Source: Diphasiastrum complanatum
Lineage: Eukaryota > Streptophyta > Lycopodiopsida > Lycopodiales > Lycopodiaceae
Reading direction: 5' to 3'
Length of the DNA: 64,000 nt
Assembly (NCBI GenBank): GCA_029204225.1
Contig: CM055099.1
Coordinates: 43,710,914-43,774,913 of the forward strand
The first letter of the stretch is position 1; each line of letters begins with the position of its first letter. Of this stretch, positions 42,431 through 54,549 are shown piece after piece. The position numbers and the translations under genes are program-made. Under the pieces are notes generated by a model. That model ran no database searches, had not been told where the DNA came from, and saw nothing but the letters and a program-made list of their open reading frames with translations.

Positions 42431-44863
42431 TTTTAGCTGATGAATTCCAATGATTCACTAATCATACGTCTTTCAAGCAATATAAAAACTATCACTTTTT
42501 GGTGAATTTACATCACACTAATCGTTTTACCAATTAACTTTATCCTAAAGTAATCAACTACTCAAGTTAATTGCCAATGATTCAAAAATCTCAAATGTCT
42601 AGGTGCAGATCTTAATTGTATCGTACAACACCACATTTAGATCCATATCCAAATCATTCATAAGTTAATCTATAAATCTTCACACAAAGATTTGTTAACT
42701 CTGCAAGTATCTGTCAAACAATACTTTATCATATGTCTATGCTCAATGACTAGGTTAAATGTACCAAATAATCCTAGTAACCAGGAATACACAGTAGATT
42801 CATACAAGATTAATCGTGTACATATGTGAATAATCTCTCTATGACCCAGTACATAAACACATTTTTATCTTGCAGATTTCTCCAGAACCTACATATGTTA
42901 CTCACATATCTTACAAAGATTTTGTAACTCAACTACAAAAGATTTTCTATTTCTCATGAGTAAATAACATATCCGGGAAATATCTGAGACAAATAACATT
43001 CACTCTCAACAGTTTTTCCAATCCAACTTATCTTCTAATTACATAATTTCTTCCACTCAATCAACCTCTCTCTGATCCTATTACTCAAACTAAGATTAGG
43101 TTGATCTAATACAGAACTCTCAGACTTGAATTATGATCAAACTTACTTCTATTCCAACCAAAACGGAATTAGTAACCTTTGACCTTTTACCGTAATAATG
43201 ATTCAAATATAATGATAATGATTCAAATATATAGATAATCATTATATAGATAATGATTCAAATATTAAACATGTTCTAGTTGCAGATTGTCCACAATCCC
43301 TAGAGAATTTCTCTTATTCAAAAAGTTTCGATTAGGTATCCTTCTCTGAATCTATCCGAAATTCCTTTCAGATCAAATCTCATTTCTATACCACAACTGG
43401 TTCTCTTCCAAAAAATCCACGGATTCCCAAATAGAGTTTAATCCCACCACTTCACCCCTCCTGTTAAAGAAATTATTAATTTCAATAAAAGTTAAATTGA
43501 AAAGATGATATATGAAAATATCCAAATCCAAGAAAAGTCAGTAATAAGTGCTTCTATTAAAGAATTAATCTACTCTATTACAAACAGGACTTCTCCTTCA
43601 AATATTTTCAATCTGAGTGATAGAACTACTACTCCATTGAAATCCATTTATGCAACAGAGATATTCTAGGTTTAAGAAATTAAAACATTTAAACCTTAGA
43701 ATTTATCTAAATTCCAAGTCTATTCACACAAGTAGTAGTTTATACGACATAACAGTCTTTTAAAAGAATAATTTCATATTGGAAAGAATTCAAATAAACA
43801 AGTCTGATGTCTTATATTCAAGAAATTACTAAGAAGTAAAGGACTAATTAAGAAAGCGAGAAATAGATTTGAGGGCCTCTGATTTTGTAAATAATGAGAT
43901 ACTACAATGGGATCTAGATTAAACCTCAAAATTTTCTCACATTTGATCAAACGGTTTTATTTTTTCAATATCGTGACTAGGTACTAAAACAAACCATTGA
44001 CCATCAGATCTTTACAATCCTAGAATTCCCTTTCCAAAATTACTGATGTCCCATGCCATCAACTTTTCTTTCCAAAAAATCCTTAACCGCCTTATCTGAT
44101 ATTCTAGAGATTCACTAATCTTCTAGCTGTCCTATAATCACTATGGGATATTATCTCTTGTTCCCAAATACTGGAGAATCCATTACATTGGATGACTGTT
44201 AGCCTATCCGATGGATACCACAAATCCACACCTGATTCTGTGATTTAGACAAAAGAATTAACATGGTTCAACACTACATTCTGATCCTTACAAGTTAATG
44301 ATAAGCTTCAAATCCTCATGGATCCAAGAGCATCAACTCTAGGGACAATCTTCTATCAACTAATAGATCCAATGTAATCCATATATCAGATTCTAGTTCT
44401 AAAATCACAATTGAAATCCAAAACTGTGGATAACTCAATGGTCACAAAGATATTAGTTATGAATTTGTGATGTCACCTTATTGTTAAAAATTGAATATCA
44501 ACATAAATATGGCATGGTATACTCGAAAATGAAGATATGAGTTGGTTAAGTATAAATCATGAAGAGACCTAAAGTCATTTTTTGGGAATATATCTCCTAA
44601 GTACTTGCCTTGTAATTAAGGACAAGACCTTTAATAGGAAAGACATTGCCTTGGATAATCTTTACTCGTCCACACAAAACGGCTAGATACAAAAAGACAA
44701 GTTAAACTAGAGTAACTTTAACTCTTAGTTAAATATACCTTTCATGGTATAATTGAATGTATTTTCAGTCTAATTGTTGACTAGACCCTTTCACGGGAGC
44801 AACACACCTATTGTTTAAGAGGTGTGTTTGTTCGTCCCGTAGAACATATATTGATCTCACACT
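42431..44863. other. long A/T-rich gap without a recognised gene
   Basis: 2.4 kb with no ORF over 60 codons and no transposon motif. Near 43200-43260 the words ATGATTCAAATAT and ATAGATAATCATT recur, one local inverted pattern (AATCATTATATAGATAATGATT). It may be a heavily decayed element. Confidence 0.45.
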
Positions 44864-45833
44864 TTAGTCTCGAGCATCGAGAGAGAAGAGTTTATGCATT
44901 TCAAATCCTTCCAGTTGGAAGGTATACATCTCCTCTTCGATATTGATGTTGAGAAACATTGTCTTGACATCCATCTGGTGCAAGTAAAGGTCTTTCGCGG
45001 CTGCTAATGCAATCAGAGTCTTGATTGACTGCATTTTGACAACGGGATTAAAAATCTCTTGATAATCCACTCTTTGGACTTGAGTGAATCCTTTAGCCAC
45101 CAGCCATGCTTTCCATTTTGCAATGGAACCATCAGAGTTGATCTTCTTCTTGAAGATCCACACGTTGTCAATAACTCTCTTGTGAGTGGGGAAGTCGACC
45201 AATGTCCAGGTTTGATTCATCAAAAGTGAGTTATACTCAATTTCCATAGCTTCTTGCCACTTCATAGCGTCCTTGGAGTTAATTGATTCAGCTAGGGTCT
45301 TTGGTTCTTCTGATGAAGTCTAGAATGATTGAGGTGTATACATCTCGAGAACTATCTAAGTCTATGAGGATCTGCGCACGCTAGGTTGACCAAGATTCGA
45401 TGATGTTTCTTCTTGAATTTTTCCAGATCTGATTGAGCTAACTTGGTCTGGTCTAGTGACAGGTATTGTCAGCTGCTCGGCTTCTGTAGCTGTAGCAGTA
45501 GGTTTTGTAGAAGAAACATTATCATTGGAAGATTCCATGCTACGTAAAATAGGATGAAATGACATAGCATCGTTTATCGATGGTTGTTTAAAATCGTAGT
45601 ATGTGTGTTCTTGGAAGATTACATCCCTAGAGACAAATGCTACATTGGTGGATGGATCATAAACTTTGTAAGTTTTATGATCATTAGGATAGTCAATGAA
45701 AATACATTTATTTTTCCTATGATCTAGCTTCTTCCTAAGCAAATTAGAAATGTGAACAAAACATACACAACCAAGGATTTTTAAATGGCTGACACTAGGC
45801 TTGTGTCCATGCAATATTTCATAAGGAGTTTTT
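44864..45833 (-). pseudogene. copia integrase C-terminus and RT N-terminus
   Basis: Integrase end: TPYEILHGHKPSVSHLKILG, then CVCFVHISNLLRKKLDHRKN and NVAFVSRDVIFQE. After a stop at 45362, RT starts with KWQEAMEIEYNSLLMNQTWT, WIFKKKINSDGSIAKWKAWL, RVDYQEIFNPVVKMQSIKTL and LYLHQMDVKTMFL, ending in MHKLFSLDARD. The catalytic box and everything beyond are missing, as are gag and protease. Both ends are open, so it is an internal fragment. Confidence 0.88.
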
Positions 45834-46613
45834 TTTTATTGACGGCTGATTGTGATGGTCGAGCTGGTTAAGGTGAGGGAGAGGCTTGAGCAACCTGCCT
45901 CAAGGAAGAGCCAGACCAGCCATCGCGGCTATAACCACCAGGAGGGTTGTTTCTGAACATTTTTTTTGTGAAGGGAACCTTAGGGTTTGTTGGAACCCAT
46001 GGCCCTTTTTGGCTTTTGCATGCATATGTAAGGTTGAGTTGGAGCCTGAGGGCAATCGACAATTCTGCAATTGCATGGATTGTTACATGACAGTTATCCA
46101 AGGGTCGATTTGGTTTGACGGTTGTAACTTAAAGGGTTGACTAATTATAGATTATTTTAATGAAGTAATTTTTAAGCCAGTAAGTGAAAAGAGAGAACAG
46201 TGCAATTTCATTGAAAAAAATATAATAATAGGAATTAAAAAACTGATCTCATTTCTAGTTAAATCCTATGGGTGAATTATATTCAAATGATCAGACTAGT
46301 AGTGTTTTTCATACTAGTAGATGATTTTTTGTATATCAGTTATTCAGCCCAGGTATAGGATAGAAATGAAATTGTTTCAGACTTTTTCCACAGTTTTTAA
46401 TTTTAAACATTTACTAATGTCATTACGTCTTTTTGATACCTTAACTGAAAGATTTTCAGGAAACTGAAAATACTAAGGAGGGAAGAAGAGTGGACATCAG
46501 AGGTAAGTGTGATCGGGAAATATATTTTTGCAATTAGGATTTTAACAATCCCAGTAAATAATGGCTTAATACTGGATATTAATTTCTTGGGTAGGATTCA
46601 TTTAGTTGAATTC
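45834..46613. other. unassigned sequence next to the Tat/Athila-like element
   Basis: A 250-bp G-rich part at 45840-46140 has an open frame that may have encoded KVELEPEGNRQFCNCMDCYM, but it is too short to identify. The remainder is A/T-rich with no gene. Confidence 0.3.
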
Positions 46614-46743
46614 TGTCGTACTATACCAATAAGGTTAATATAGATTTTTGAAGCAAATAGTGTCGTTCCCATAGAGGACAGTGTTAGAAAGTTATGTTTT
46701 TGGTACAATTTATGACAAGTGGTTAGTTGAATGTTTGTCGACA
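46614..46743 (-). repeat. 3' terminal repeat of the Tat/Athila-like element
   Basis: It matches 52975-53107, including TGTCGTACTAT, AGTGTCGTTCCCA and TTATGACAAGTGG, and both end TGTCGACA. Outside these limits similarity stops. Confidence 0.7.
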
Positions 46744-47348
46744 GCTTCGTAGATCACAATAGTTCGTATGAGTGAGTTTTGATAGCAAAGAGAATAAGCG
46801 CAGAAAAGCATAAACTCGCAGGCCGAAAGTGTAAGGAAGAAAATGAAAAATAACTCTGATATGCAGTAGCGGTGTGGAAGGGATGATGACGTGGCATGGT
46901 GACATGACATCTGTCACTTCCATTTATGGAGGATGTGCATGGCTCAGTGTTTGAAACTATAATTTGACAGATCGATCTTTAATGACGGAAGACCGTTTTT
47001 GAAAAGAAAAGAATTAAATTAAGAAGAAACAATATCTATTTTGATATGTGAGCGTACACACGTGTAAAAAATGATAATCACATGGCCATCATCTTTAATG
47101 GAGGAATACAAAAAGTAGGTCGAGAGATTATCGAAAATATGCTAGAAAGATTCTAGAAAGTTTCGCAAAACTTTCTCGCAGGATCTTAAAAAAAATGATA
47201 CTATAAATGTTAGAAGGTTGTAGAAAATTTCTAGAAAAGATAAAAGAAAAGTCACGAAAAATATTAGAAAAGATAAAAAAAAAAATTGCGATTAATTCCA
47301 GAGAAATACTAGAAAATGATAAGAATAAAAAAAATAAAAAAAATTTGG
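46744..47348 (-). other. 3' non-coding part of the element
   Basis: 605 bp between pol and the terminal repeat. From ~47100 it is purine-rich on the + strand with repeated words AAAAGATAAAAGAAAA and CTAGAAA. No ORF with motifs and no clear polypurine tract directly at the LTR. Confidence 0.5.
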
Positions 47349-50300
47349 TCAAAGGTAGTATTTTTTCAGTCTGGACCCATTAATATGTGTAGGTAACAGT
47401 TCACCTTCAAGTGATTGAAGCTGTACAAAACCATTCTCAAACACCTCTATAGCTTTATATGGTCCAAGCCATCTCATATGGAGTTTTCCGAGAAACTTTT
47501 GATGTCGACTGTCATATATCAGTGCAAAGTCATCAGCTTTCAGATCACATTTCCTGATATGACTGTCATACTTCTTCTTTCTTTGTTCTTGGATTTCCTT
47601 CGTTAATTTTTGTGAAGTCATACGAGCTTCAGCTAGTTCTTCAATATTAGTCGACCTTTCGTTTATACATTCTGCATCTGTTCGTTGAGCTTGAATACAA
47701 AAAGTTTTCACCTCAAATTCAATTGGCGAAATATGATGCATATCATACGTAAGAAAATATGGTGTCTGCTTCGTCGTGATTTTCTCTGTGTTGCAATAAG
47801 CCCAGAGAACTGATGGTAGTTTTTGATCCCAATCCGTTGCATGTGCAATAGTAATTTTGTTCAAGATCTTACATAAAATTCCAGTAGCTCTTTCTGTCAA
47901 CCCGTTTGCTTTTGGATTATCCGGTGTAGTTTTTCTATGTTTGATCAGAAAATAGGTTGTCAGCAACCGTATCGTGTCATTTAGAAAATGTGTACCTCGG
48001 TCACTTACTAGTTCAAGTGGACAACCATATCTTGTGATTATACTTTTGAATAAGAACGTCATGACAGTTTTCGCATCGTTTCGTTTCGTCGGCTCTGCTT
48101 CAACGTTCTTTGTAGCATAATCTATTGCAACTAGAATATAACGACATTTCGTATGTTGGGTCACAGGTTTGATTGAACCGACAAAGTCAATCCCCCATTT
48201 TTCAAATGGTGCAAGAGGTGGGATTGGTGTCAATGGCCAATTCATTGCTTTTGTAGGCTTACCAGATCTCTGACATGAATCACATGAACGAATAAAGTTT
48301 GATATATCCTTGAACATTGTTGGCCACCAATACTTGGCAGTCAATATCTTATTAACAGTATTTTTCAAAGCAAAATGTCCACCAGCATCTTCTGAGTGTA
48401 AGGCTTTAACGACCTTTTTAATGTCTTCAGTTTCGAGACATCTTCGAAGCTGATGATCTGCACCAAGCTTGTACATCATATTGTTAATAATTGTATAAGG
48501 TGCAACCTTATATTGAAAAACTGTCTTTTGCTCAAAATCGTAACCATCCGGATATATCTGATCTTTGAGATAAATAATAATATCAGAATATAGCGAATTT
48601 GTAGATGAAATCTCGAATACATGTTCGTCTGGAAAATCATCATTGATAGGTTCTTCAATTTTTACCGTGCTAAGTCGTGAAAGATAATCAGCATTTGTAT
48701 GATACTTTCCTTGGCGAAGTTCTACTTGATAAGTGAATTCCTGCAGAAGTAGAACCCATTGAGCAATTCGTCCTAATAGATCTGGTTTATTTACAAGATA
48801 CTTAAGAGCATAGTGATCAACATGAAGAATAAATGCATATCCCAGCAAATAATGTCGAAATTTCTTAACAGTGAAAATCATTCCAAGAGCTTCCCTTTCT
48901 GTAGCCGAATACTTATTCTCTGATGCACTGAGCTGTCAACTCGCATAATAAATGGAATGATCTTTCTTCTGGTCATCCTTCTGGCCTAAACAGATGCCAA
49001 TAGCAAATGCAAAAACATCCACATAACTATGAAATAAAATAGCCCAGTTGGGTGGCCTCAGAATAGGAGCATGGATCAATTTTTGCTTAAGTTCTTCAAA
49101 TGCTTTCTGCTGTTCATTCATCCACAAGTATTCCACTTGTTTCTTCAGTAGATGTGTAAGAGAGGCAGCAATAGAAGCATGATTCTGAATAAATCTCCGG
49201 TAATAGCCGACATGTCCTAAGAAAGCTCTTAGTTCACGTAAATTGGTTGGTATCTGGAGATTTTTTATAAGCTCAACTTTATCTTTGTCGACTTCTATTC
49301 CTCTGTTAGATATTTTGTGTTCGAGTAATATCTCTTCTTTCATACCGAAAAAACATTTCTCTGGATGAAGGGATAAACAAGTATCTCTACACCGTTGCAA
49401 TGTTAATTTCAGCTTCTGCAGGTGCGTCTTTACATCACTATATACACAAAAATCATCAATAAATATTTCGAGAAAAGTTTTTAGGAAGGCAACAAAAATT
49501 AACATCATGATTCGCTGAAAAGTTGCTGGAGTGTTACAAAGACCAAAGGGCATTTTGTTGTAGGCATAAGTGCCCCAATCCGTAGTGAATGTAGTCTTTG
49601 AACGATCCTCCTTCTGCACTCCAACCTGATTATAACCAGAAAAATTGTCACAGAAATTGTAACGCTCATGACCAGCAACCTGATCTAAGATGGAATCAGT
49701 GAAGGGCAGAGGATGATGATCCTTCCTTGTGACAGCATTGAGTTTGCGGAAATCCTGGCATATTCGTATTTTGCTAGTCTTCTTCTTTGGGACGACAACA
49801 ATGGGTGAATTGCATTCACTGCTTAAAACATGATAGATTATACCTGCCTTAAGGTGTTTGTTGAGTTCGTCCTTAACCATGAGAGAGTACTTAGGATTGA
49901 GACGATACTGTCTCTGTCGAACAGGTACAACATCTTCCTTAAGATCAATACAGTGCTCTCCAAATTCTGCAGGTATACCCTTCAAATTGTCGAGCGACCA
50001 GGCAAAAACATCTTGATACTCCTTCAATAGTTCAGTGAATTTCGCTAACTCCGATTCTCCAAGTGACTTTGAAACATGCACAAATCTGCCAGGTGCAAGT
50101 TCAATTAGTTCAATAGAATCTGGTAATATGATATCTTCTGTCATACTGACCTTGGTATGGCCATGAATTTCACGCATGGTTGACTCCATAGATGTTTTTT
50201 TGTTGTCAACCTGGTTCTTGTTACCAAATTCGTGTTCAGATTCGTCACTCAAGTCATCAGACTCTTTCGAGTTCGTGCCCGCAACATTAATTTTTTCATA

Positions 50301-50453
50301 CGAAACATCCACTTCAGTGTTGCAGGCATCGAAGAATTCTTCTTCGTCAGCATTCTCATAACATTCGAAATATTGAACTTCAATGTTAGATGTGTTAGAA
50401 AAAACATTTAAGGCATAAGAAGATTCCTCTGATGTAAAACTGGTGTTAGACAA
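47349..50453 (-). pseudogene. pol: RT, RNase H and integrase, one nonsense codon
   Basis: One frame of 1,034 sense codons is broken only by a TGA at 48936-48938 between YYAS and QLSASENKYSATEREALGMI (RNase H). RT has YRLNPKYSLMVKDELNKHLK, KIRICQDFRKLNAVTRKDH, GYNQVGVQKEDRSKTTF, MPFGLCNTPATFQRIM and the catalytic box FIDDF. Integrase has the zinc region H...GGHFALKNT with CDSCQRSGKP, then WGIDFVG, LVSDRGTHF and NGLTERATGILCK (D, D, E). The end is GSRLKKYYL with no chromodomain. The first ~130 residues are acidic (DEEEFFDACNTEVDV) and link protease to RT. The single lesion in >3 kb suggests a fairly recent death. Confidence 0.92.
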
Positions 50454-50588
50454 AGGCGTTTCACCTTTATATTTGTCCCAACTCTAGGTGATTATTTGTT
50501 CTGCTGGCTTACCATGATTATTGGTCTCACTAGTCTAAAATCTTAGCTCTCTGGATTTCCAATGAACACTTGCGTTTGATTGATAAAG

Positions 50589-50846
50589 TCAGGGTCGTCC
50601 AATCAGCACAATATAGAATGACAAACCGAGTGGTTTGATAACTATGAAATTCATTGTGAATAGCTTGGCTTGAATGTAAACAGTGACATCCTTCAGTTCT
50701 CCAACATGTTTTCGTCGTGTTGAATAAGCTAACTTGATGTTTCGTTGTGTCGGTTGAATGTCAGTCAGCCCCAAAGCATGAGCTGTGTCTTCTGTTATTA
50801 TGTTCACGCTAGAACCAGAGTCAATTGGCACTTTTGAATCAGGCAT
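50589..50846 (-). pseudogene. retropepsin of the Tat/Athila-like element
   Basis: The frame reads PDSKVPIDSGSSVNIITED, with active-site D-S-G, then HALGLTDIQPTQRNIKLAYS, KHVGELKDVTVYIQAKLF and FYIVLIGRP with the conserved end (ILGRPW in relatives). It starts inside the end of the gag frame (shift near 50820) and ends 135 bp before the pol frame. It would cut the Gag-Pol polyprotein. Confidence 0.85.
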
Positions 50847-52892
50847 CCTGCAATGGTAATATCAATTTCAAGTGCACCGAGATCACCTAAATCAATAGAC
50901 AGAACACCAGCATCTGGCAAAGAAACTTTTTTCTTCTTTTTCGATGTAGAAAGACCTTTCAGTTGCTTTCTGTAATAAGTGTTATGTGCCAACAGTTGCT
51001 CAAAAGTAATATTCGGACGAAGTGATCCAATATCAGTCACGATGTCATAGTCTTTTGTCATCGATTTCAAGATTGGCTTATCAATAACAGCAATAGACAA
51101 TTTCGTCTTCGTGATTTCGTCGTCCCCTTCCTCGAAAGTGACCACCTTCTCTGCAGCAGCTGACTGAAGTTCAACATTGATAATTTCTTTTGCCTCTGCT
51201 GAGATATCTTTTGCAAATAACTTTGCAGCATCGCGGTCATAGTCGGGGTCATCTTTGAGATTTTCTTTAGTCGTAGATTTATTCGCCGTCTTGCTAGAAG
51301 ATTTCTTCTTCGAGGATTTTTTGCGCTTCGTCGAAGATTTCTGGTCAGGTTTCGAGGAGCTTTTGCTTCTCGTTGTGACTTTGAATATCTTTTCCACGTC
51401 ACTTGGCCAGGACAGATCTTTTGCCTTCGCCAAATTTTCTTCAATAACGTCAATTCTCTGCACAACAGCATCAGTCGAAGCTTTCGCTTTCGAGTTTGCA
51501 GCAACTGGTGTTGCTACATACTGATATTTGGGTCGCGACTGAGGGTAATCAAGATAGTTGTGGCCAGGCTCTCTGCAGTTCGAGCATAACGGTACATAAC
51601 CAATCAACTTTCGTGGCTGAGGACAGTCAGGTGAAAAATGTCCCGGCTCTCAACAGTTATAGCAGTTGCCCGACACTGGTTTAGTCGCGGTTTGAGACTT
51701 CGTTGGTCCAACAAATTCAAGAGGATTATGTCTTCTTGGTGCGAACTTGGGTCTGTCCTGTTGGGCTGATGTTGCAGTACCCTGAACATAGTTAGTAGTC
51801 GCATTATTTTGAAAAATAAAAAGTACCTCCTAGGTAGGATCTTCAACATATTTGACATTCATAGTGGTGCAGTCTTCCTTAGTGTGTCCTGAAGTTCCAC
51901 ATTTCGTACACCACATTCCTGAGTTGGAAAAAGACGCTTTCGGTCTTTTATCTGCAACTTCAGATATCTGTACTTTCAAGTCATTAAATGTTTTATTAAG
52001 GTCAGCCATATTACTCTTCCAAAGCTTTTCAACTTTAGAAGTTGACGACTTATCCTCGACAACTTTCGTGTCGTCCTTTCATTTGGATCGTCGTTTATTC
52101 TTTCTCTCTCCTTTGTCAACTTCTGATTCTGATGAATTGCTGCTTTCAGATTATGAACTTGAAGAACTGGTACTTGAATCAGAATCTGAATCATCCTCGT
52201 TGTCACTAGAATCAGTCTTCGACTTTCGAGATTTCTTAGTTGATCGTCGCTTTTGTGCTAGTTTCGAGGTCTCGAAATTTTTGGCACTAGCTATTACTAC
52301 TGCTAAGGAGGTAATGTCCCCTTGTCTGCAATACTGATCAATCTTTGGTGGTAAACCAGCCAAAAACCATTCATTCTACATATTAACAAGATATACACCG
52401 GTTAGTTTTCCTATGAAATTTTTAACCTTTCGTGTATATTTGCGAAGGGATTCTTTACTCTTCTTCTAAATATTGTTCAGACGTCCGAGAATTCTTGATT
52501 TGTAATCGATTTCTCTGAACTGGTTCAGAAACACACCTTTCAGCAGGTACCAGGTTCCTACATGGCCTGGTTCAACTTGACTGTACCAGATGCGCGCCTG
52601 CTTTCCAAGGAAGATTCGTAGTTTGTCAATGTCAGTACCTTCGTTATTCGCATTAGCGATTGACTCAAATTGTGAGACACAATTATCTGCATCGTCGGAA
52701 GAAGTTCCTTTAAAATAATCGTATTTAATTCTTGATATAGAAGTGAACGTGCAGCAGGACCCTCCATACCGAAGCTAATTAGGAGTTCAAGTAACTGAGC
52801 AGTGATTTCTTCGATTAGTACTCACTTTGTCTTCGTAAAAATTCCTCTCTAAGCTTACGGTATCGTTCTAATCTGGATTCTCTATCTGACAT
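50804..52892 (-). pseudogene. gag with tandem zinc knuckles
   Basis: ATG at 52892 (MSDRESRLERYRKLREEF). Frameshifts and stops divide the frame: EITAQLLELLISFGMEGPAA, RIFLGKQARIWYSQVEPGHV, FREIDYKSRILGRLN, KNFIGKLTGVYLVN and PPKIDQYCRQGDI form the gag core, followed by an acidic Ser tract at ~52150-52200. Two knuckles follow, CYNC*EPGHFSPDC (stop inside) and CSNCREPGHNYLDY, where the last Cys is Tyr. The 51607-50804 frame then has a Lys/Ser-rich stretch (SSTKRKKSSKKKSSSK). Knuckles are CX2CX4HX4C here, unlike the gags at 6487 and 24689. Confidence 0.8.
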
Positions 52893-52944
52893 ACACTAGA
52901 GATGGAGATGGATTTGTCAGATTGCTTATAACTTTCCTATACTG

Positions 52945-52962
52945 TCCTCGGCAACGGCGCCA
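52945..52962 (-). promoter_or_regulatory. primer binding site, TGGCGCC type
   Basis: The minus strand reads TGGCGCCGTTGCCGAGGA, 12 nt inside the 5' terminal repeat. This form is characteristic of Tat and Athila elements. Confidence 0.85.
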
Positions 52963-52974
52963 AAAATTGGTATA

Positions 52975-53107
52975 TGTCGTACTATGCCAACAAGGTTAAT
53001 ATAGATTTTTGTAACAAATAGTGTCGTTCCCACAGAGGACAATGTTAGAAAGGTATGTTTTTGGTACAATTTATGACAAGTGGTTTCGAGTGTTTTGGTT
53101 GTCGACA
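52975..53107 (-). repeat. 5' terminal repeat of the Tat/Athila-like element
   Basis: This is the partner of 46614-46743. It begins TGTCGTACTATGCC and ends GTTGTCGACA on the + strand. Confidence 0.7.
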
Positions 53108-53734
53108 GATATTAAAAAGTAACCAGTATTACTTATGGTTTGGGAAATGTATTGTTAATAATTTCAGAACAACAACCTAGCCTCTATCAAATCAAATGAA
53201 ACGGGTTTTACAGATGAGATGTTATCAGAGTAATACAACAGTACTACACTCTAGCTGATTAAGGTGTCAACAGAGAGTCAAGAAATGTTCAATGTATTCA
53301 CGATTGTACAGACAATTAATTAATCGCGTTTGCGAACTATTCGTTTCTAGACAGAAGTCCTCAACAATTAAAGTCCAAATTAATGGTTAAAGAACACGAA
53401 TGGTTTTAGAGCACATTAGAAAATTATGTCAATGCCAATCAGGAAAACAGATCAAAGACTCAATTTCTCAGATAGGAACTGTCATCTCATATGTATACAT
53501 ACAGCTTTATTCAATGATCGTGCTTGACTGTACCAAAGATAGTCGTTATTCGAGTGCCGAAAAGAAAGTATTCGCGATAGATGAATAAGATAGTTTTAAG
53601 ACAGTTTTTTAGAGCATGCTTTACGGATACACAACAAACGACTGTAATGCACTAGAGAGTCTCTATGAAACATTCTTATCCAACTCAACTACAACTTGGT
53701 GACTAAAATTGAATATTGGTACATTTTTTAGCTA
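53108..53734. other. unassigned spacer
   Basis: A/T-rich DNA with no readable motif up to the start of the copia RNase H relic. Confidence 0.4.
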
Positions 53735-54537
53735 GTAGACATATCTAAAAGACAGTTTAGAAAAATTTCATATGTCTGATTGCAAACCAATTGATACACC
53801 AATGGATCCAAATATTGTATTGACTAAACCTTCTTGTGTTGAGACCGATAGTGAAGTACTAGTACACTAATCATTCACTAATCGGATCTTTGATGTATGT
53901 GATGCTATGTACTAGACCAGATTTAGCATACATTGTTAGCACGTTAAATTAATTCATGTCTAATCCTAGGATCTCTCATTGGAAAGCATTAAAGAGAGTG
54001 ATGAGATATATATTCAGGAAAGTTTAGATCACATTCTATGTTATGATAGAAATGCTATCAATTCACTCAACATGCGAGACTACTCCGACTCTGATTGGGG
54101 AGAAACAATCTCCACTAGAAAATCTACCTCTAAGTTTTGTTTCTATTTTGTGGAACTCAAAGAAGTAGAAATCAACCGCGCTTTCTTCGACAGAGGCAGA
54201 GTACATCGTAGCATGTCAAGCTTCAAAAGAAAGCTATATAGATCAGGTTATTACTTCATGACCTACATCACACTCAGTTCAATGCTACCACCGTTTTGTA
54301 TGACAACTTGAGTTGTATTTCACCGTCGCTGACTCCCAAATTTCATGGCAAGTCTAAGCACATAGAAATCCAGTATCATTTCATTCAGGAGAATTTTTTT
54401 CAGGGCAAGTGATCCTTCAATACCGTTCCACAACAAAAATATTGCAGACATCTTCGCCAAAATGCTTCCCAGGATCAAGCATCAGAAATTTTTCAGCATG
54501 CTGAACCTGACGAAGATACCAAGACACCAATTGTGAC
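53735..54537 (+). pseudogene. copia RT end and RNase H relic
   Basis: Decayed frames read LEKFHMSDCKPIDTPMDPNI, then CTRPDLAYIVSTLN, MSNPRISHWKALKRVMRYI, DYSDSDWGETISTRKSTSKF and TALSSTEAEYIVACQAS in another frame. The end HRNPVSFHSGEFFSGQVILQ corresponds to the terminal RNase H (IEIQYHFIRE). At least five frameshifts or stops. Upstream domains are absent. Confidence 0.82.
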
Positions 54538-54549
54538 CTTAAGGGAAAC
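54538..54549 (+). promoter_or_regulatory. copia polypurine tract
   Basis: CTTAAGGGAAAC precedes a TGTTGGAAATTAAGC start of an LTR. Confidence 0.75.

Larger units (their letters stand above)
46614..53107 (-). mobile_element. Ty3/gypsy element of Tat/Athila type
   Basis: Gag (with two zinc knuckles), protease, RT, RNase H and integrase lie in order on the minus strand. A primer site of the TGGCGCCGTTGCC type, used by the Tat and Athila lineages, lies at 52945-52962. The outer repeat is 46614-46743 and 52975-53107, each bounded by TGTCG...CGACA, about 130 bp and unusually short for this group. No matching target duplication was seen, so ends are provisional. There is no chromodomain. Pol is continuous but for one stop. 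Confidence 0.85.

Noticed and set aside
49830-50361. + strand ORFs opposite pol
   Set aside because: They are antisense shadows of the long pol frame.
51067-51524. Arg/Lys-rich and Phe/Leu-rich ORFs over the gag region
   Set aside because: They are out-of-frame shadows of the Lys/Ser-rich gag frame at 50804-51607.
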